A stretch of 64,000 nt of DNA from Doris montereyensis (GCA_037039925.1 JAXRKP010001327.1:74642-138641); one strand, 5' to 3'; counted from the first letter of the stretch, positions 1 to 14,414 are shown. The notes: generated by a model from the sequence alone, not told the origin. A program made the numbers and translations.

Positions 1-345
1 TGTGAAAAATTCTAAATATATTTTGGCCAAACAAAATTTTAAACGAGGCTTTTCTCCGAAAATGCAAAATAGACCACATGCAAGACATCCTTCTTAAGAG
101 AAGGTGGAGGTGGAAAGGGTATGTTCTAAGAAAAGAAGAGGGGAACATCACCAAGACTGCCCTACATTGGACCCCTGAAAGGAAAAGGAGACGTGGCAGG
201 CCAAAAACAACTTGGAGAAGAACAGCAGAGAATGAGATTAAAGACTGGGATTCCATTAAGACGCTTGCCATGGAAAAAGAGATGGAGATCCTTTAGTGCT
301 GCCCTACATGCCAACTGCACGATGTGGAGTAAGCAAGTAAGTAAC
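1..345 (+). mobile_element. 3' end of a LINE (non-LTR retrotransposon), fragment
   Basis: The reading frame from 78 to 296 gives the C-terminal tail common in animal LINE reverse-transcriptase polyproteins: a basic RRWRWKGYVLRKE segment, then TALHWTPE, then RRRGRPKTTWRRT. One frame change near 280 joins it to WRSFSAALHANC, the usual end of such proteins. The 5' part lies outside the window or is lost. It differs from the LINE at 27.8 kb and belongs to another lineage. No full tail or target duplication could be defined. Confidence 0.75.
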
Positions 346-360
346 TATCATCAGATGTTT

Positions 361-1340
361 AAATTCATAAATTAGTCATTACAAAAATACAAAGTCTAGA
401 TCTATTCCCCAATCTAACTAGGATCATGCTGAGGACCATCATTTATCGTTAATAAAGAATAGTGCCAATGTCCACTCGTTACCAATGGCGAACCGAATGA
501 GTGGCAAGCTCATTTCACCTTCACCATTTATGACGAATAGTGGTGATATACATCCGTCATTAATGGCGAATAGTGCTGGCAGATATAAATTATATAACCA
601 GAAGTAGAACTAAGTCAGTTGATGGAAACTCCCTGCTGCATAAGGCGAGGGTCTAATCCCAACACTCGGTTGGGATAAGAAAAATAACGACAGCTGTTTA
701 AAATAGAAAGCAACGGGAAAAGGGTCGGAAGGGGTGTTACAATATAAATGGTTTCTATCAAGTACCAATACTAGTGAACCATGTGAAATCCTTTTGACAA
801 GAGGAGAAAAATCTTCTTAAGTAAATTATCCCCTCTAGCCCCATGCACAGACATTCTCTTTATTTCATACAAGATCAAGAAAACATCCAATATATGCGCT
901 CGGTATAATCATTGCAAAGCTTCAAATAATTATTTAACAAAAAAAAATGGACAGAAAATATAACATTGAAAATGTGAGTGAAGGTGAAGTATTTTTTCCA
1001 TCATGGTCAACATCAACTCTTAGATAAATATCTTGAGATCTTTTCTTATTTTATTACGTATATAATAACACTTCAACAATGCAGAACATGTTTGAAACAT
1101 TCACGTAAAATTATGTAAAATGTAAAACAAGTATTTGATTTGATTCTTCAACATTATGAGAAAGGGAATTGCAATTGACATATTTAACAAAGCTGTGAAC
1201 ACAGTGATTTCCATGGGAAACAAAGCAACACAATTGAATTCTGAGTCAATTGAGTTCAAAGATTAGATATAAGAAAAAAGAAAAAAATCTTCTTCAAACA
1301 GTTACTACCGGTATTAGTGTTTAGATATGCAAACAAGCTG
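361..1340. other. Intergenic, no gene seen
   Basis: AT-rich sequence without a supported open frame. Around 610-660 there is a weak tRNA-like stretch with a B-box-like GGGTCTAATCCC, possibly an old SINE head. The short phrase GGCGAA(C/T)AGTG-like recurs near 485-570 without clear periodicity. Confidence 0.4.
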
Positions 1341-1372
1341 GCTATAGACCATTTGGACCAGCTGACGTAATA

Positions 1373-1505
1373 CGCGATACCATTTGGTCCAGTAAAAAGA
1401 TACGACCAAAAAGATATGTCACATGTATACCATTTGGACCAGTAAAAAGATACGACCAAAAAGATATCGCACATGTAAAATGATGTATATCATTTGGACC
1501 AATAA
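1373..1505. repeat. Short tandem duplication, unit about 70 bp, roughly two copies
   Basis: The phrase ACCATTTGG(T/A)CCAGTAAAAAG followed by ATACGACCAAAAAGATAT occurs near 1380 and again near 1430. A decayed third start, ATCATTTGGACCAATAAA, lies near 1488 and a further ACCATTTGGACCAGC near 1348. Copies are nearly identical, so the duplication is recent. No coding content. Confidence 0.8.
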
Positions 1506-2636
<1,131 letters not shown>

Positions 2637-3800
2637 CACAAATCTTTACAATATAATCAACTCCCGCTACTCGCAACACAACGGGAGCGGCAAAATTGTT
2701 GCGAAAAATCGGATTTCCCCGTGGGCCCAGTAATTTAGGGTCACTTCACTACTTGACTACTAGGTATGTCTGTTGCAATTTTTGTTTTGTTTTTTGTTTT
2801 GCATAAATAACTTTGACCTCTGGAGTTTCACAGACTTAGGACCAACATGAGCATGCCATGGCCTCATTACAAACGCTAACCATTGGGTCTATGCACATGT
2901 GTGAGCCAATATGATTAATTAAAATCACCAACGCAACTGATACACCACATCCTCCTTGATAGTTTCTGTCACAGGTGACAGACATCAAAGAGTTCCACCG
3001 ACACAAGATTATAGCTACCCATGCTTTTGTTAGACTTGTCGTCATTAGCAAGGAGGCCAAAACTGTTTTGATTCGATAGCCAGTCACTAAAAGTCTATGA
3101 GCCGTGAGGCATATCTCCAGGAGCGAGACGATACGACTGTTCGCGTTGAACTATAAAGACAACATGCATGGTCATTCCATGAGGTCTAGGAAAGGGGCCT
3201 AATGATTGAACAGGTAAAGTGATTAAAATAGCCTCGACCATGACATTACGATTATCCTAAGTGAATTGCGATTATCCAGTCACTTTTATATAGAATTAAG
3301 TCCGTTTCTTGGGAAAGGTTCCAATTAAGCATCAGTTGCGATTAACCCAGTGGGGAAAAATCAGAGTTGACTTTAAATAAGATAAAAACATTAAGCACTA
3401 GATCAGATTTTCATTTAACTTCTAGTAAAACAAATATTCCAGATTGATTCAACCCATAATGGAGACAACTTAAATCTTTACACTGCAACAACAAATACAT
3501 AAATGTTTGACCACATCCATTTTCCAAGGCAAATCTTTTCTTCTTTTTACTTCGATTTTGCTATCAAGCTCAAATGGGATATTATTGACAATGTAAAAAA
3601 TATAGTTAATCTGCAAACAAACATGTAAAATTATTATACTGAGATCACCCTGCTTTTTTTCCCCATGCACTCTACTTTTTAAAAATTAAAATGTGCTATA
3701 TTTCATAACTTCAAAAGTCTCAATTTGAAAAGATCAATGTAAATGAAATGCAATGAGACTCAAGAAAAAAACAGTCATCAGATATGAAATTTGTTTTGAT
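2637..3800. other. Intergenic sequence downstream (3') of the RBR gene
   Basis: No gene is supported. The phrases GCGATTATCC and TTGCGATTAACCC near 3240-3350, and GTTGCGAAAAATCGG near 2700, may be decayed ends of a DNA element, but no matching terminal repeats could be drawn. The minus-strand frame at 2836-3087 has no recognisable domain. Confidence 0.35.
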
Positions 3801-6800
3801 TCATTTAAGCATTATGATTGTCATTTTATGTAATTTTGCTATTGTGATACATTTTATTTTCCTGAGACAACATTGAAGATTCGTAAGCACACTGATAATT
3901 TGAGTACGTAGACGAAGGAAAGATGGTATGATTCTTGCGCTCCCATCAACGTGTGTTGGTTGCAGTAGCATATCAAGGTATGTGCACAAATCTTCAGCTC
4001 TTTCTAAACAGCGTATGATTTTTCCAGGTTGATGTAGGGCATGGCTGTATTCTAAAAGGATGGCAACATGCTCAATGACATGATGAAGCTCTAGCTTGGT
4101 ATCAACTATGTTTGAGATGGCCTTTTTCAAAATTGGATCACATTCAAGATCTGGACTTTGAATATTGTATGAGTTAGATGGACTCAACACTTCCATCCGC
4201 AAAGATTCTCCTGAGCACATGCTAATACTAGAATTCGATCGAAAAGGATTAGTTGGTTTATTAATTTCATGTTTGATTTCAGGAACAGAGCCTGAGGCTG
4301 GATCTTTCGTATATGAATAACAATTAGTTTTGATGGGTCTAATTGATTCAGCTTTTGAATCCGTGACTTCAGATGTCAGCAATAATTTCAACTTGATATT
4401 GGCCAATTTCTAAAATGACTTTTCAAGCCTATCGCGGCTTGTTTAGCATTTCCAACATATTTTCCTTTGCTTGAAATTCTGCTTACAGCCTCTGCAACCC
4501 GACATGCCATATTGTAGAGAATAATTACGACTTGAGGGTGCTGGTTTTGTCGATGAAAGAGGGCTAATTTGTACCATCGGGACATTTCGCCATCTTGTGT
4601 CCATTTTTACTTTGACTATTCAAACGCTGTTTCAACTTATTGTCTTCAATCTGAAATTTTTGAATACAAGACTCATGCAAATCACATTGCAATTCAGGCA
4701 CTTCTTTTCCACATGGCCAGCACATGACACAACCACAAACGCAATTTTTTAATCCTGAAAATTGGAAATTTGCTTGAATGGTAGCTCCACACTTTGGACA
4801 CGATTTACCCTTGAGAACCATATCAGGAAATTCTTTATCTTCTAATTTTCGGTGAAAGTTGTCATGATCCAGGGATGTTATACGTCTCTGATAAATTTGT
4901 GCAACAACACAACTTATTGGCCAGTGTGGCTGTAACATACAAGAAAAGCACTTTTGATACAAACATAAACATGTAACATTGATATTTTGATCATTATCAT
5001 TTGATTGTTGGGAATTCTTTGCAAAAATAATTCTTTGACAAGAAGGATTTGTGCAGAGTTTCAGTTGTGGAGTATTTTCTATAGTACTTTTCCACATCAC
5101 GAATTGATAGTCACGAACATTTTGCACTGGTAAAATGGACAGCATTGTAATAGGATCAACAGTAAAGGGGCATCCTTCTTCAATGCATTTAAACTTAGCA
5201 TGATGATCAACCTTGCTTGACTGAAGACGAAAACTGGCTTTCCAACAATTTTCACAGAACCAATGACTGCAAATGCACAAAGCAAGTGGATAAAAAAAAC
5301 TCATTTTTAGTGAATTCTTGTAAACAAATCCCACAAAGAAGAGGACTATTTGGTCCTTGTTTGACAGAATGTCCTTTCATCTTCTTTGATAAAACAGTCT
5401 CAGCAGGTGAAATTTCAGATTGAAATTCTTCATTAAACTGTTTATTAGAATCCGGATCTAGGAGTAATGTCAAATATGTTACACTGCTCGAGTCTTCTGC
5501 CCACTCTAGCGAATGAGGATAATCAATTATTTGAGTGTTCCATTTGCAAGCAGATGCCAGCAAGTTGAATGAATGCAAGGCTTTCTGATTGACATTCTCT
5601 TTAAGGCTGATTTGTTTCTTTCTCTTGATTTGACGTGTGTCAAGAGAGTTCAAGACAGTTAATGCCTTTTGCATTATTTCATGAACTGATGTTATCTCTT
5701 CCTGGCAAAGCGGGGCTAAAATGTTGTCAGGGTTATTCAATGGCAATGTGGAGTTCAATTCAACCCTGTACTGATCAGCACTATTTTTCCTTCCTTCAAA
5801 AAAGGAAAATACTAAGTACAATGTTAGATCAAGATACGAGATGTCTGGAAGTGGTGCTTTACAGTTCAAAACAAAATTCTGATATGTCAACTGTGATATA
5901 TCAATAATGAATCGACGTGGTTTACACTGAGCTTCTTTATATCTTAACTTGAAATCCTTTCTTAAATTATCAGGTCTAGTGGTAAATCGTGAGAGAAATA
6001 CCATCAATGAGTTGCCTTTCACAATTTTGTTGTTTTTAAGTAGATCATCAACATGTTCGTCAACCTTGAAATGAGTCTTATCAGAAAGAGCATGCTCGAT
6101 AGTTGTAACTGTTGGTGAAGTTGTATTTTCATCTGCTTGCTTTTTACAGTCAACTTCTGATGTTTCATCATTACTGTTATCTGTGCTCTTGTCAATCAAT
6201 AATTGTGATTCAGATGAAGAGCCGTTTAAGTCACATTTTATAACAATATCTAATGTAAAAAAATCCCTCAGCTTTAAAGAAGCGCATGGTCTAGATGATA
6301 TTATGAATTCACCATCATCTGTCTCCTCCTCCATGTCATTGTGGAATATTGACTTTTTGTTTGGTGCAAAAATAAAGTCTTCCATTGAACTCTTTAGTTG
6401 ATGAGATTTTTTTTTCGAGTGCCTTTTTTCAATAGAGGAGTCAGAATATAAATATTTAAATCTTCTGGGTAATCGTTTGGGAAAGCGTGTCCTTTCATAG
6501 TGTGGGTCATCATTCTTTTCTTCAATGAAGTCATAATTGTCTTCAAAATATTGCTCTGTATCAGAAGGATTAGGGACAATGTTATTTTGTGTGGCCTTAA
6601 CCTTTCTTCTATTCAGAGCCCTTTCTTTCTTTGATGGAAGCTTCAGATTTCTTCTGTATGAATAATTTGTTATTTTGTGCTTTTTCTTTTTGGGTGAAAG
6701 TCTAAACATCTTACTTTTAATTCTCATAAATCTACATCGGTTGGACCAGATATATTCCATTGAAGTACTTGCATATTTTGAACAACATAAAGAGAAAGTG

Positions 6801-7024
6801 CCAGATTCTTTTGAGAATGTAACTTTTTCACACCTTCTTTTATATCCTTTGTCATCTATATCTAAAAATATTCCATTTATCACAAAATTATCAGAACTCA
6901 TTATAGTAGCAACTTGCTGTGATAATTTCTTCCACTTTCTTCGCCGTGTAAAGAATGACTTGACATTTTGCCCCTCTCCTTTATCTTTAATATGAACCAA
7001 ACGATATTGTTTCTCTTTCCACAT
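3801..7024 (-). CDS. RBR (RING1-IBR-RING2) protein, probably ligase-impaired, with three frame breaks
   Basis: RBR proteins pass ubiquitin from an E2 through a RING2 cysteine. The Met at 7024 opens a 590-residue frame with a Lys/Arg-rich N-terminal half. RING1 starts with CGIC near residue 564 and continues after a frame change as C-S-H-W-F-C-E-N-C-W. In the 5334-4564 frame the IBR is complete: C94-x4-C99, C122-x-C124-x4-C129-x2-C132-x4-H137-x4-C142. RING2 starts at C179-P-K-C182, but the residue four before C198 is Ser193 (codon TCA), where RBR enzymes have the catalytic Cys. A helical C-terminal part follows (4585-4388, 4406-3801). Frame breaks lie at A8 (5292-5299), T5 (4604-4608) and T3 (4407-4409) on the plus strand. 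Each needs one base, and protein-like sequence continues across each. There are no introns in this 3.2 kb. The substrate is unknown. The family call is secure, the subfamily is not. Confidence 0.85.
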
Positions 7025-7049
7025 TTTGGTTTCCCATGCAATTTTGTCA

Positions 7050-7763
7050 CTAGCTACAAAGAAAGTGAGTTTCTCTCTTAGATTTATGGGACCAGCTTTT
7101 ATCAGCGATTTAAATTATGATTAACTGTGTCATTCCTTGGACTTGACATAAAATTGTTGTCATTTTCACCCAAAGTATAATCAAAAATGAAAAAAATATA
7201 ACATCATGTTCATAAGGTAGGACACAATGTTGTGAGGACTGGGAATCTCTTCTTAAATGTTCTACTGAGTCAGAAGGAGATTGTTTAACTGGAACATTAG
7301 TCATATATATATATTTGATATTGACAGCATACTTTTTATCTTATTTCTTACAAAATGCAGCTCTTTTCCTTTAAAGTCCTCTCCTTCTTTTGAATATTAT
7401 ATCTTCAATAGTAGCAGCAGACTGGTCTCGCAGTAATAAAAGACGCTTGCCCTTTACTGTGTATTCTGACATAATGTTGGTCCTAAAGAATCTCAGTGTT
7501 GATATTTTGTATTGTAACATCTCTCTCTGTGTATCGATCCTGTGCTAGAGTCTTCAAAGCAAGTAAGTTTCTTTCTGTTTTCAGTTGTACTGGTATGTTT
7601 GTGTCTTCTTTATTTGAGTTTTGATGTTCTTTAATAGAACACTTGAAATCAAAATACGAGTGGATTCCCTGACAGCAGCGAATGATTCTGCTATGTTTTA
7701 CATTTTCTCCTCTCTTCCAAGGCATAATTTCCTTCATTTATCACTTCCCAAATTTTACAGCCT
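7050..7763 (-). CDS. Probable upstream part of the RBR gene exon, broken frames
   Basis: Protein-like sequence continues upstream of 7024. The frame is open without a stop from about 7090 down to the Met at 7024 (L-I-K-A-G-P-I-N-L-R-E-K-L-T-F-F), and is preceded by the frames at 7304-7110, about 7502-7390 and 7737-7483. These stretches are hydrophilic and low in stops, like the body of the RBR protein, and could be joined by single-base shifts. A pyrimidine run and CAG at about 7763 look like a 3' splice site opening an exon that reads C-K-I-W-E-V-I-N-E-G. If so, the exon is nearly 4 kb and the true start codon is further upstream. No domain is recognised. Part of this may be chance open frame or pseudogene. 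Confidence 0.4.
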
Positions 7764-7769
7764 GAAAAA

Positions 7770-10500
7770 AATATGGAAAGTAAACAACAGATTAAATAAA
7801 GACATGATTGATGTAAACCTCTTTTTCCATTATCAGGAAACTATCAAAGATAAATATAAAACTGTCAGTTAATAAATGCTTAAATTTTAAACAGTCTAAG
7901 CAAACATTTATTCAATAAAAACATTCCAAAGAAAAATAAATAATTTTTTATAATAAAAAAAGATGTATGCAATGACTGGAAATATGTTTGTTATTTGTAA
8001 CGCATATATTTGATTTAAATAGATTTACTTCATTTAGTTACATAATAACAACAAAATGATTTATTTGTAAAAACCTCTATTTTCTTATTTTAATGCATGT
8101 TTTCCGTAACAAGCTTTGTTGATTATAAAAGAGCGAATATCATCTCTTATAGTTTTCGACTCTCTACTCTCATATACATCCTCTTTCACAAGCCTAGCCT
8201 CAAGGCCAAAAGTATATATTGCACGACCAGTATTTAAAGGTGAAGATGTCTTTCTTGTTTGAACTTATCAAAGGCAGATTACATTGTTTCATATGAAAGA
8301 TAGGAAATTGTTTTCCGTTTTTCCCCTTTTCTTTTTTCCTAGTAGTTTTATCAAGAAAATAGAATTTAAAAAATTAATAAAGCTCAAAAGAAAAGAAAAA
8401 GAAAGGTATTAATAAATTCAGTGTAAAAAGTTGAAATCAGAACACCAAGGAACAATATACATTTTAACCCTCTCAGCGGCAGCTTTTATATTCATGAGCA
8501 AATTTGAGTCCACCTTATCCCTGCATACGTAATGACATTTTTCTTTTGAAGTTTGTAACATAAGAACGCATTGTGATGTGAAAATTCCATCGTAGTCTAT
8601 TTTCATTGGCCTATTCTCTCAAAACTTTGATTCTGGTTGGAGTTCAAGCTTACAATTAATTCTTGACCCTGACTGGTTCATGATCTTCAGGCCCCCTTAA
8701 ATGACCACTCAGAAGATGAATATATTTATAAATCATCATTACATTTCACTCCAGCCATTGAAAGTCATTGCGTCACAGTGGACGGCTGTTGTAATAGATT
8801 AGCTAGCCGGGAAGACTCACTCTAAAAGACTGAAAAGTATGTGATGCCTTTTTAAAAAACTGGAATGCATTTATCGATCTCAAATTGAAAAGAGAAGAAG
8901 GATGATAACATAAACTACAAAATTGACCCAGAAATAGCAAAATTATTTGAGTTTTACAAAATTAAAAAATAATTATACCCAGGTATTTTTTTATCATAAA
9001 CTTGTTATTTCTCATCTGACTTTGAGGGGATTTGGACTGGATTTATTCTGTTTGATATTGGAGTTAATTTATTTCTACTTTAGACTTGACATCATGATTT
9101 TCAGGATTTGTATTAGGCCTTATGAAGTACCCAGAAAGGTGTGAATTTAACACTAACGTTTGTAAGACACAACGCTTCCCCGTGGCTTTGCTGATAAATC
9201 TTTCTCAAGTGCCATCTGGCTCAAAATACAGACTTGTGATTGGTCACGCTTTCCAAGACATGCTCTCATCTCAGGCAATCTAAAAGATCAAGCACACCAA
9301 AGATTTATAGCAATTGCTCATGAAGAATTTGTAGGTAGATTTAAGTTTTACTTATTATATTATTTTAACAAAAGCTTTCTGTTTTTGTTTCACCTATTCT
9401 GATATTTAAATAGATCCTAAGATTGGGCGAGAAAAAATAAAGATACAAACTACATTGTATTTTTAATCATTGAGAAAATGTGTATTAGAATTATTTTCCT
9501 TTGATAAATCTATATTTTCCACCCTTTTTGACGAGTCAAAGATTAATTTCAATGTTTAAGTGCAATACACACGATAGAAGAACTGTAAACCGAATACAGT
9601 GAAATTTTTATTTTTTATTTTCACAAATTTACATAACTCATCACTGCCATTGTACTAAAATCTTGGTCCTTTTGATGTAGCTGATTGCCTCAAGGGTGGT
9701 ATGAAATTATCGAGATGTCTCCACCTATTTCAGGTGGCTTTGGGCTCTTTGCCGTCGAGGGGTTGAAACAACTAATGTGCCTTTTCTATTTTTGTTACTC
9801 TAAGACTTTTATTTTTTCCTTTTAGACATGAATGCCCTCTAGATTTAGATCCATTAGATTTTATCTGCATTCGTTCTGCATTTAGTTCTTGAATCAAATT
9901 CGTCTTTATCAGTTCGTTTTCGGTTCGTAAAAATGTAATAATAATGACATTTCATTTTTTGCACTGTTCTAATATATGTTCAACCGTTCAAATCAGTCAA
10001 AATGAAAAGCCCCATGCAACCCTATATACATAATTTTGAGCAAAACATCACTTAATATTAATGTACTAAAATTAAACACTTCTTAACGTGCATCTTTTGT
10101 TAATAGAAATAAATCTATAACCCTCAAACAGCTTCTATAAATTTGTGATTTGCACCCAGATTCGAAATCATGTGCTGGATGACAATATGTCAAGCTAAAA
10201 GATGTGAGCAAAAATTATAAATTTTCTGTAATGAAGACAACCATCATTGAACTATCATTAGTATTAATATGTTATGTACTGTTTGCATTTATCAATCTTA
10301 TAATGACAAAGAAAAACATTACTTGGCAGTATACATTATATAAAATGTAGTTGTTTATTCAATAATGAAGTCAGGGAGCAGCATGAATTTGGACATATAT
10401 AGATAAGTAGAGGGTGACCAAGACAAATGGACACTCCTGTTTTCCCTGATAACAACTATATTTTTCAAGGGATTTCCTTGACACTTTATATAGATAAATA
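7770..10500. other. Intergenic or upstream intron of the RBR gene
   Basis: Mostly AT-rich without clear genes. The minus-strand frame 8606-8418 (62 aa, five Cys) has coding-like composition and could be an upstream RBR exon, but its splice sites are weak. The plus frame at 8947-9144 is not convincing. No complete repeat was recognised. Confidence 0.3.
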
Positions 10501-10559
10501 AAGTAGCCATGCGGACAAAAGGTGTGCCAATTCAGGTTAGGATATTTCTGATTTCTAAA

Positions 10560-11290
10560 GAAAAAGGCACTATGTGCGGATTTATCCTTTACTCTAAAGG
10601 AAGTAGATGGTATCTTCTGACAGTGGAATGCTTCTCAAAGTTCATTGAAGTAGATGAGCTCAAGAGTATGAGCTCTGAGGCAGTCATTGAGAAGCTGAAC
10701 AGTCAGTTTGGGCATCATGGGATCCCCTCCATCTTGAAAAGTGACTGTAGGACTCAGTTCACCAGCCATCAGTTTTCAATTTCTGCAAGAACTACAAGAT
10801 CAATCACAAGATATCAAGCCGTCACTTCCAGAGCTTCAACAGTGAGGCTGAACAAGCCATTCAAACAGTCAAACAATTGTGGAGAAAGAATGAAGACAAA
10901 CACTTGGCCTTGATGAACTACAGAACCACACCCTTAGATAGCATCAATCTTTCCCCTGCGCAGCTTTTAATGGGAGGGCGACCAAGGAATAAACTTCCAA
11001 CCTCTAGAAGTCGCCTTGCCTCTGCATACGTTAATCAAGACATCAAACATTGCGTGAGGATTGCAAAGGCCAGAAGGGAATGAATACTACCAATACAAAC
11101 CCAGAATTTCAGAACACTCTGCTCTTCACCCTGGGGATCTCATCCGCATGGTTCCGCTCCCAGATAGGCCTACTAAGGAATGGAAACCAGCTGTGGTAGA
11201 AGAGCATCATGCATCATCAAGATCCTATCTCGTATGGTCTGATGGAAATGCTTATCGACGCAACATACGTCACCTACACTGCTCAAACAA
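10560..11290 (+). pseudogene. Ty3/gypsy retrotransposon integrase fossil (Mag-like type)
   Basis: Integrase joins retroelement DNA to the host chromosome. Here only the catalytic core and C-terminal domain remain, split over three frames. The first, to about 10777, has RWYLLTVECFSKFIEV and then KSDCRTQF, matching the second Asp region of the D,D-35-E core (usually SDNGPQF). The second, 10779-11083, has NSEAEQAI around the catalytic Glu and NYRTTPL and SPAQLLMGGR. The third, from 11061, has LHPGDLIRM and RSYLVWSDG with YRRNIRHL, the C-terminal GPY-like module. Protease, reverse transcriptase and RNase H are absent. The breaks and missing upstream domains show a dead element. Confidence 0.9.
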
Positions 11291-11610
11291 AAAGCAAATG
11301 ACGAACCACCAACTTCAACAGAGCTGTCAACTATGCCTGAAGGTGATTCACTGCCTGAAGGAACAATCAGAACTTCAACCCCACCTAGGCATCCTCAACA
11401 GTCAGTGCATGATTGCCATACTGACGTCACCTACCAAACATGCTCTGGACGTGAAGCTCACCCTCCTCACCGACTTGACTTGTGACAATTCAAATCTCTT
11501 CATGTCTAACGGCTTTGCACGAAATACTTTTGACGTGTATATATTATTTGGAGTTTTTTTCAAGTTTGAATTGAAGTTTAATTTTCTTATGGGTCTTCAT
11601 TTCTTTATGA

Positions 11611-11760
11611 TAGGGGAGATGTTACATACTTTACCATATGTTTTCATATGTATACGTAAACAGGACGTAATTCTTCTTTCTGAAGGATGCCCCCTGACAA
11701 CAGTCAACGGACAGTTTACAAATCACGTTACATGAACATGTTACACCATCTCCCAGTTCA
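11611..11760 (+). mobile_element. Polypurine tract and probable start of the 3' LTR of the gypsy fossil
   Basis: About 320 bases after the integrase end, the purine-rich TAGGGGAGA (11611-11619) is followed at 11620 by TGTTACATAC, the expected arrangement of a polypurine primer and an LTR beginning with TG. The right end of the LTR and a 5' LTR copy could not be found, so length is unknown. Position and motif make this likely but unproven. Confidence 0.5.
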
Positions 11761-11764
11761 CTAG

Positions 11765-12741
11765 TGAAAATTAAATGGTATGCCCAACCATGGCATTTTG
11801 AATACAGTAATTCTTAAGCTCAAAGTAAGAATAGGCTAGGCAGGCTAAGGATAAGTAGATTTTGTCCTATTCCTCAATTTAATAATTTATCGTTGAGAAT
11901 CAGTCACTGTTCTGATGCACTGGTCTTCACTATATAAAATTAATGGCCAAATCATGAGTCAGTTTTAACATAGTCAATACTATACTTAAGATTTCTTCAC
12001 TCATGATAAGAAATTGAAATACGGTATCTGTGTAAATCTAAAGCTGCAATTTATACAGTGACGTGGTCACAATGGAGATTTAAATTTCTTCCCTGGTGAC
12101 ATGATAATAGTAATTATTAATTGGCAATATAATAATGATGTCGCTACGAAAAAATGCGACAGTAAGGAAAAGCTGAAGTCAAGTAAAACTCAACAAATGT
12201 TGCAAAGTGCAAATGATAAATATATCTACAACTTCAAGATTCAAAAAATGTAAAGGCATTTCTTAATCTTAGCAAATGAATAAAATACCTTGGTGGGCTA
12301 TTTAATCGCATATGCATGGTTTAGCGTCAGCAGCCAACCATTGTTTACGTTAACAACAACCGAATCTCAATGTGTGAGGCCTTGTAGCTTTAGCAGTACA
12401 TAGATGTACTCGGTATCAACACACTGTGCTTGTCACTTGTCCAATGATTGCCAATCTGCGTTTTAGAGTAAAATATTTACGCTGCCAGTATTGCCAGGGG
12501 TTTGTGTACATCGCTTTTACACCATTTCATTGAAAAGCAAGGAGAGTAGATTAGCTGAGGTATGGTTGCATCAACAGATATGTCAGTGCAGTGCGGTATT
12601 ATTGAATAACGAACAGAATTGATTGAATCGAATCCATTTTCAACAAGAACTCAAACCACATTTTTATTCATTTTCTTTCGATAACTGATAAAAAAAATCA
12701 AACATTTATCGTTGTTTCTGTGGCGTTGTTGTTGTTGTTGT

Positions 12742-12778
<37 letters not shown>

Positions 12779-13160
12779 TGATGTCATGCTACTGCTGTCG
12801 TTTATGTAATCATCATCCTCATCATCACCATCAACATCATTACCCTATCACAAACGTTGTGTATTAAAGTGCCTGCAAATATTAATAAGGCTACCGGCAG
12901 TCAGTTGGTCTCTACCTTGACGTCCATCTAAGTCTCTACTTAACTCTGTCAAAGTAAGACAATTAAATCGATGATAAACTGAATTATTTTCCATCTCCAT
13001 AACCAAAGAGGAATGACCAGCATGACATCTGGCATCTAGAAAAACAAATTAATCAAATTAGTCTCGTGAATCTGATTTGCCATTGCAATGATGGTTATTA
13101 TGAGTAGAAAATGTTCGTTAATTAAATTACATTTTGATTTCCTTAATATAGGTTTAAATT
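11765..13160. other. Intergenic, no gene seen
   Basis: AT-rich non-coding sequence. It contains the trinucleotide repeat listed separately. No open frame with coding character was seen. Confidence 0.4.
12726..12780. repeat. (GTT)n(GCT)n trinucleotide repeat
   Basis: A run of GTT units passes into about ten GCT/CTG units and ends in GTTGCTGATG. The CAG/CTG type is prone to length change. It does not lie in a supported reading frame. Confidence 0.93.
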
Positions 13161-13162
13161 CC

Positions 13163-13456
<294 letters not shown>

Positions 13457-13984
13457 GATATGAAGTGAGATGAAATATCTGTCACACAGACATATACAGC
13501 GACTCGTTAGGAAAATATAATTATCCTTTTGAATGTCGATGCCACTGATACTGTCACGAGGTTGTGTTTCAGTCCAGCTTATATCAAATTCAGTATGATG
13601 ACGTAGTGGAAATCCAATAGCATACAAAGAAACACTGCTCTGCGGACGTTGGACATTCGAATGCTTTATCGCAGAACGTACTCTCTTCTTCTTGTAAAGA
13701 GATGAGGAAGAAGTGATATCCCACAAATATTTCCTTACAGACCCAAGGTACCATCTATATTTAAACAAAAGGTATGAAATAATTAACATTATATTATATT
13801 TTTTATTAATTCTACTACACGATAGGCAGTACAATGTGAAATCTAGCTAATAGACAGGCAATTGCATTGATAATTAAGGAACCGATTTGTTTTCATGGAA
13901 TAGTGTACAATCGTCACAAACAGGCAAGACTCAGGCAGGATATCTTTTATTAGGCTAATGATAGCATCATCATTTTTTTTATCC

Positions 13985-14013
13985 TAAATAATAATAGTAA
14001 TAATAACACTAAT

Positions 14014-14110
<97 letters not shown>

Positions 14111-14130
14111 CTGCTGCTGCTGCTGATGAT
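13985..14130. repeat. (AAT)n microsatellite with short GCT/GAT tail
   Basis: About one hundred bases of uninterrupted AAT units (about 14010-14109) end in a few GCT and then GAT units. No coding content. Confidence 0.96.
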
Positions 14131-14414
14131 GATGATTAAACGACACTGGTTCAAAACACATGGCTGGCCAAGGTGTTTTTCACAATGCTGTACTTAGGAG
14201 AGGGGGGGGCGCAGGGCTTGGATTTAATGATCTCACCTAATTATGACGTATCATGTCACCAATTAAAATTTCAAATCGCTTCTCATCTCTTCTTTACAGT
14301 CTTTGTGCAACCACGGACTACAAGATTAACAGGAGACAATAAAATTGAAAGTGGAGCGAGACGCATTCGAAGTGAAAAAGAGCTGTTCAAATTGTCCTTA
14401 ACAGATTCTCTACC

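Noticed and set aside
5635..5907. Plus-strand frames inside 5.2-7.0 kb
   Set aside because: Shadows of the RBR coding strand, which has clear zinc-binding motifs.
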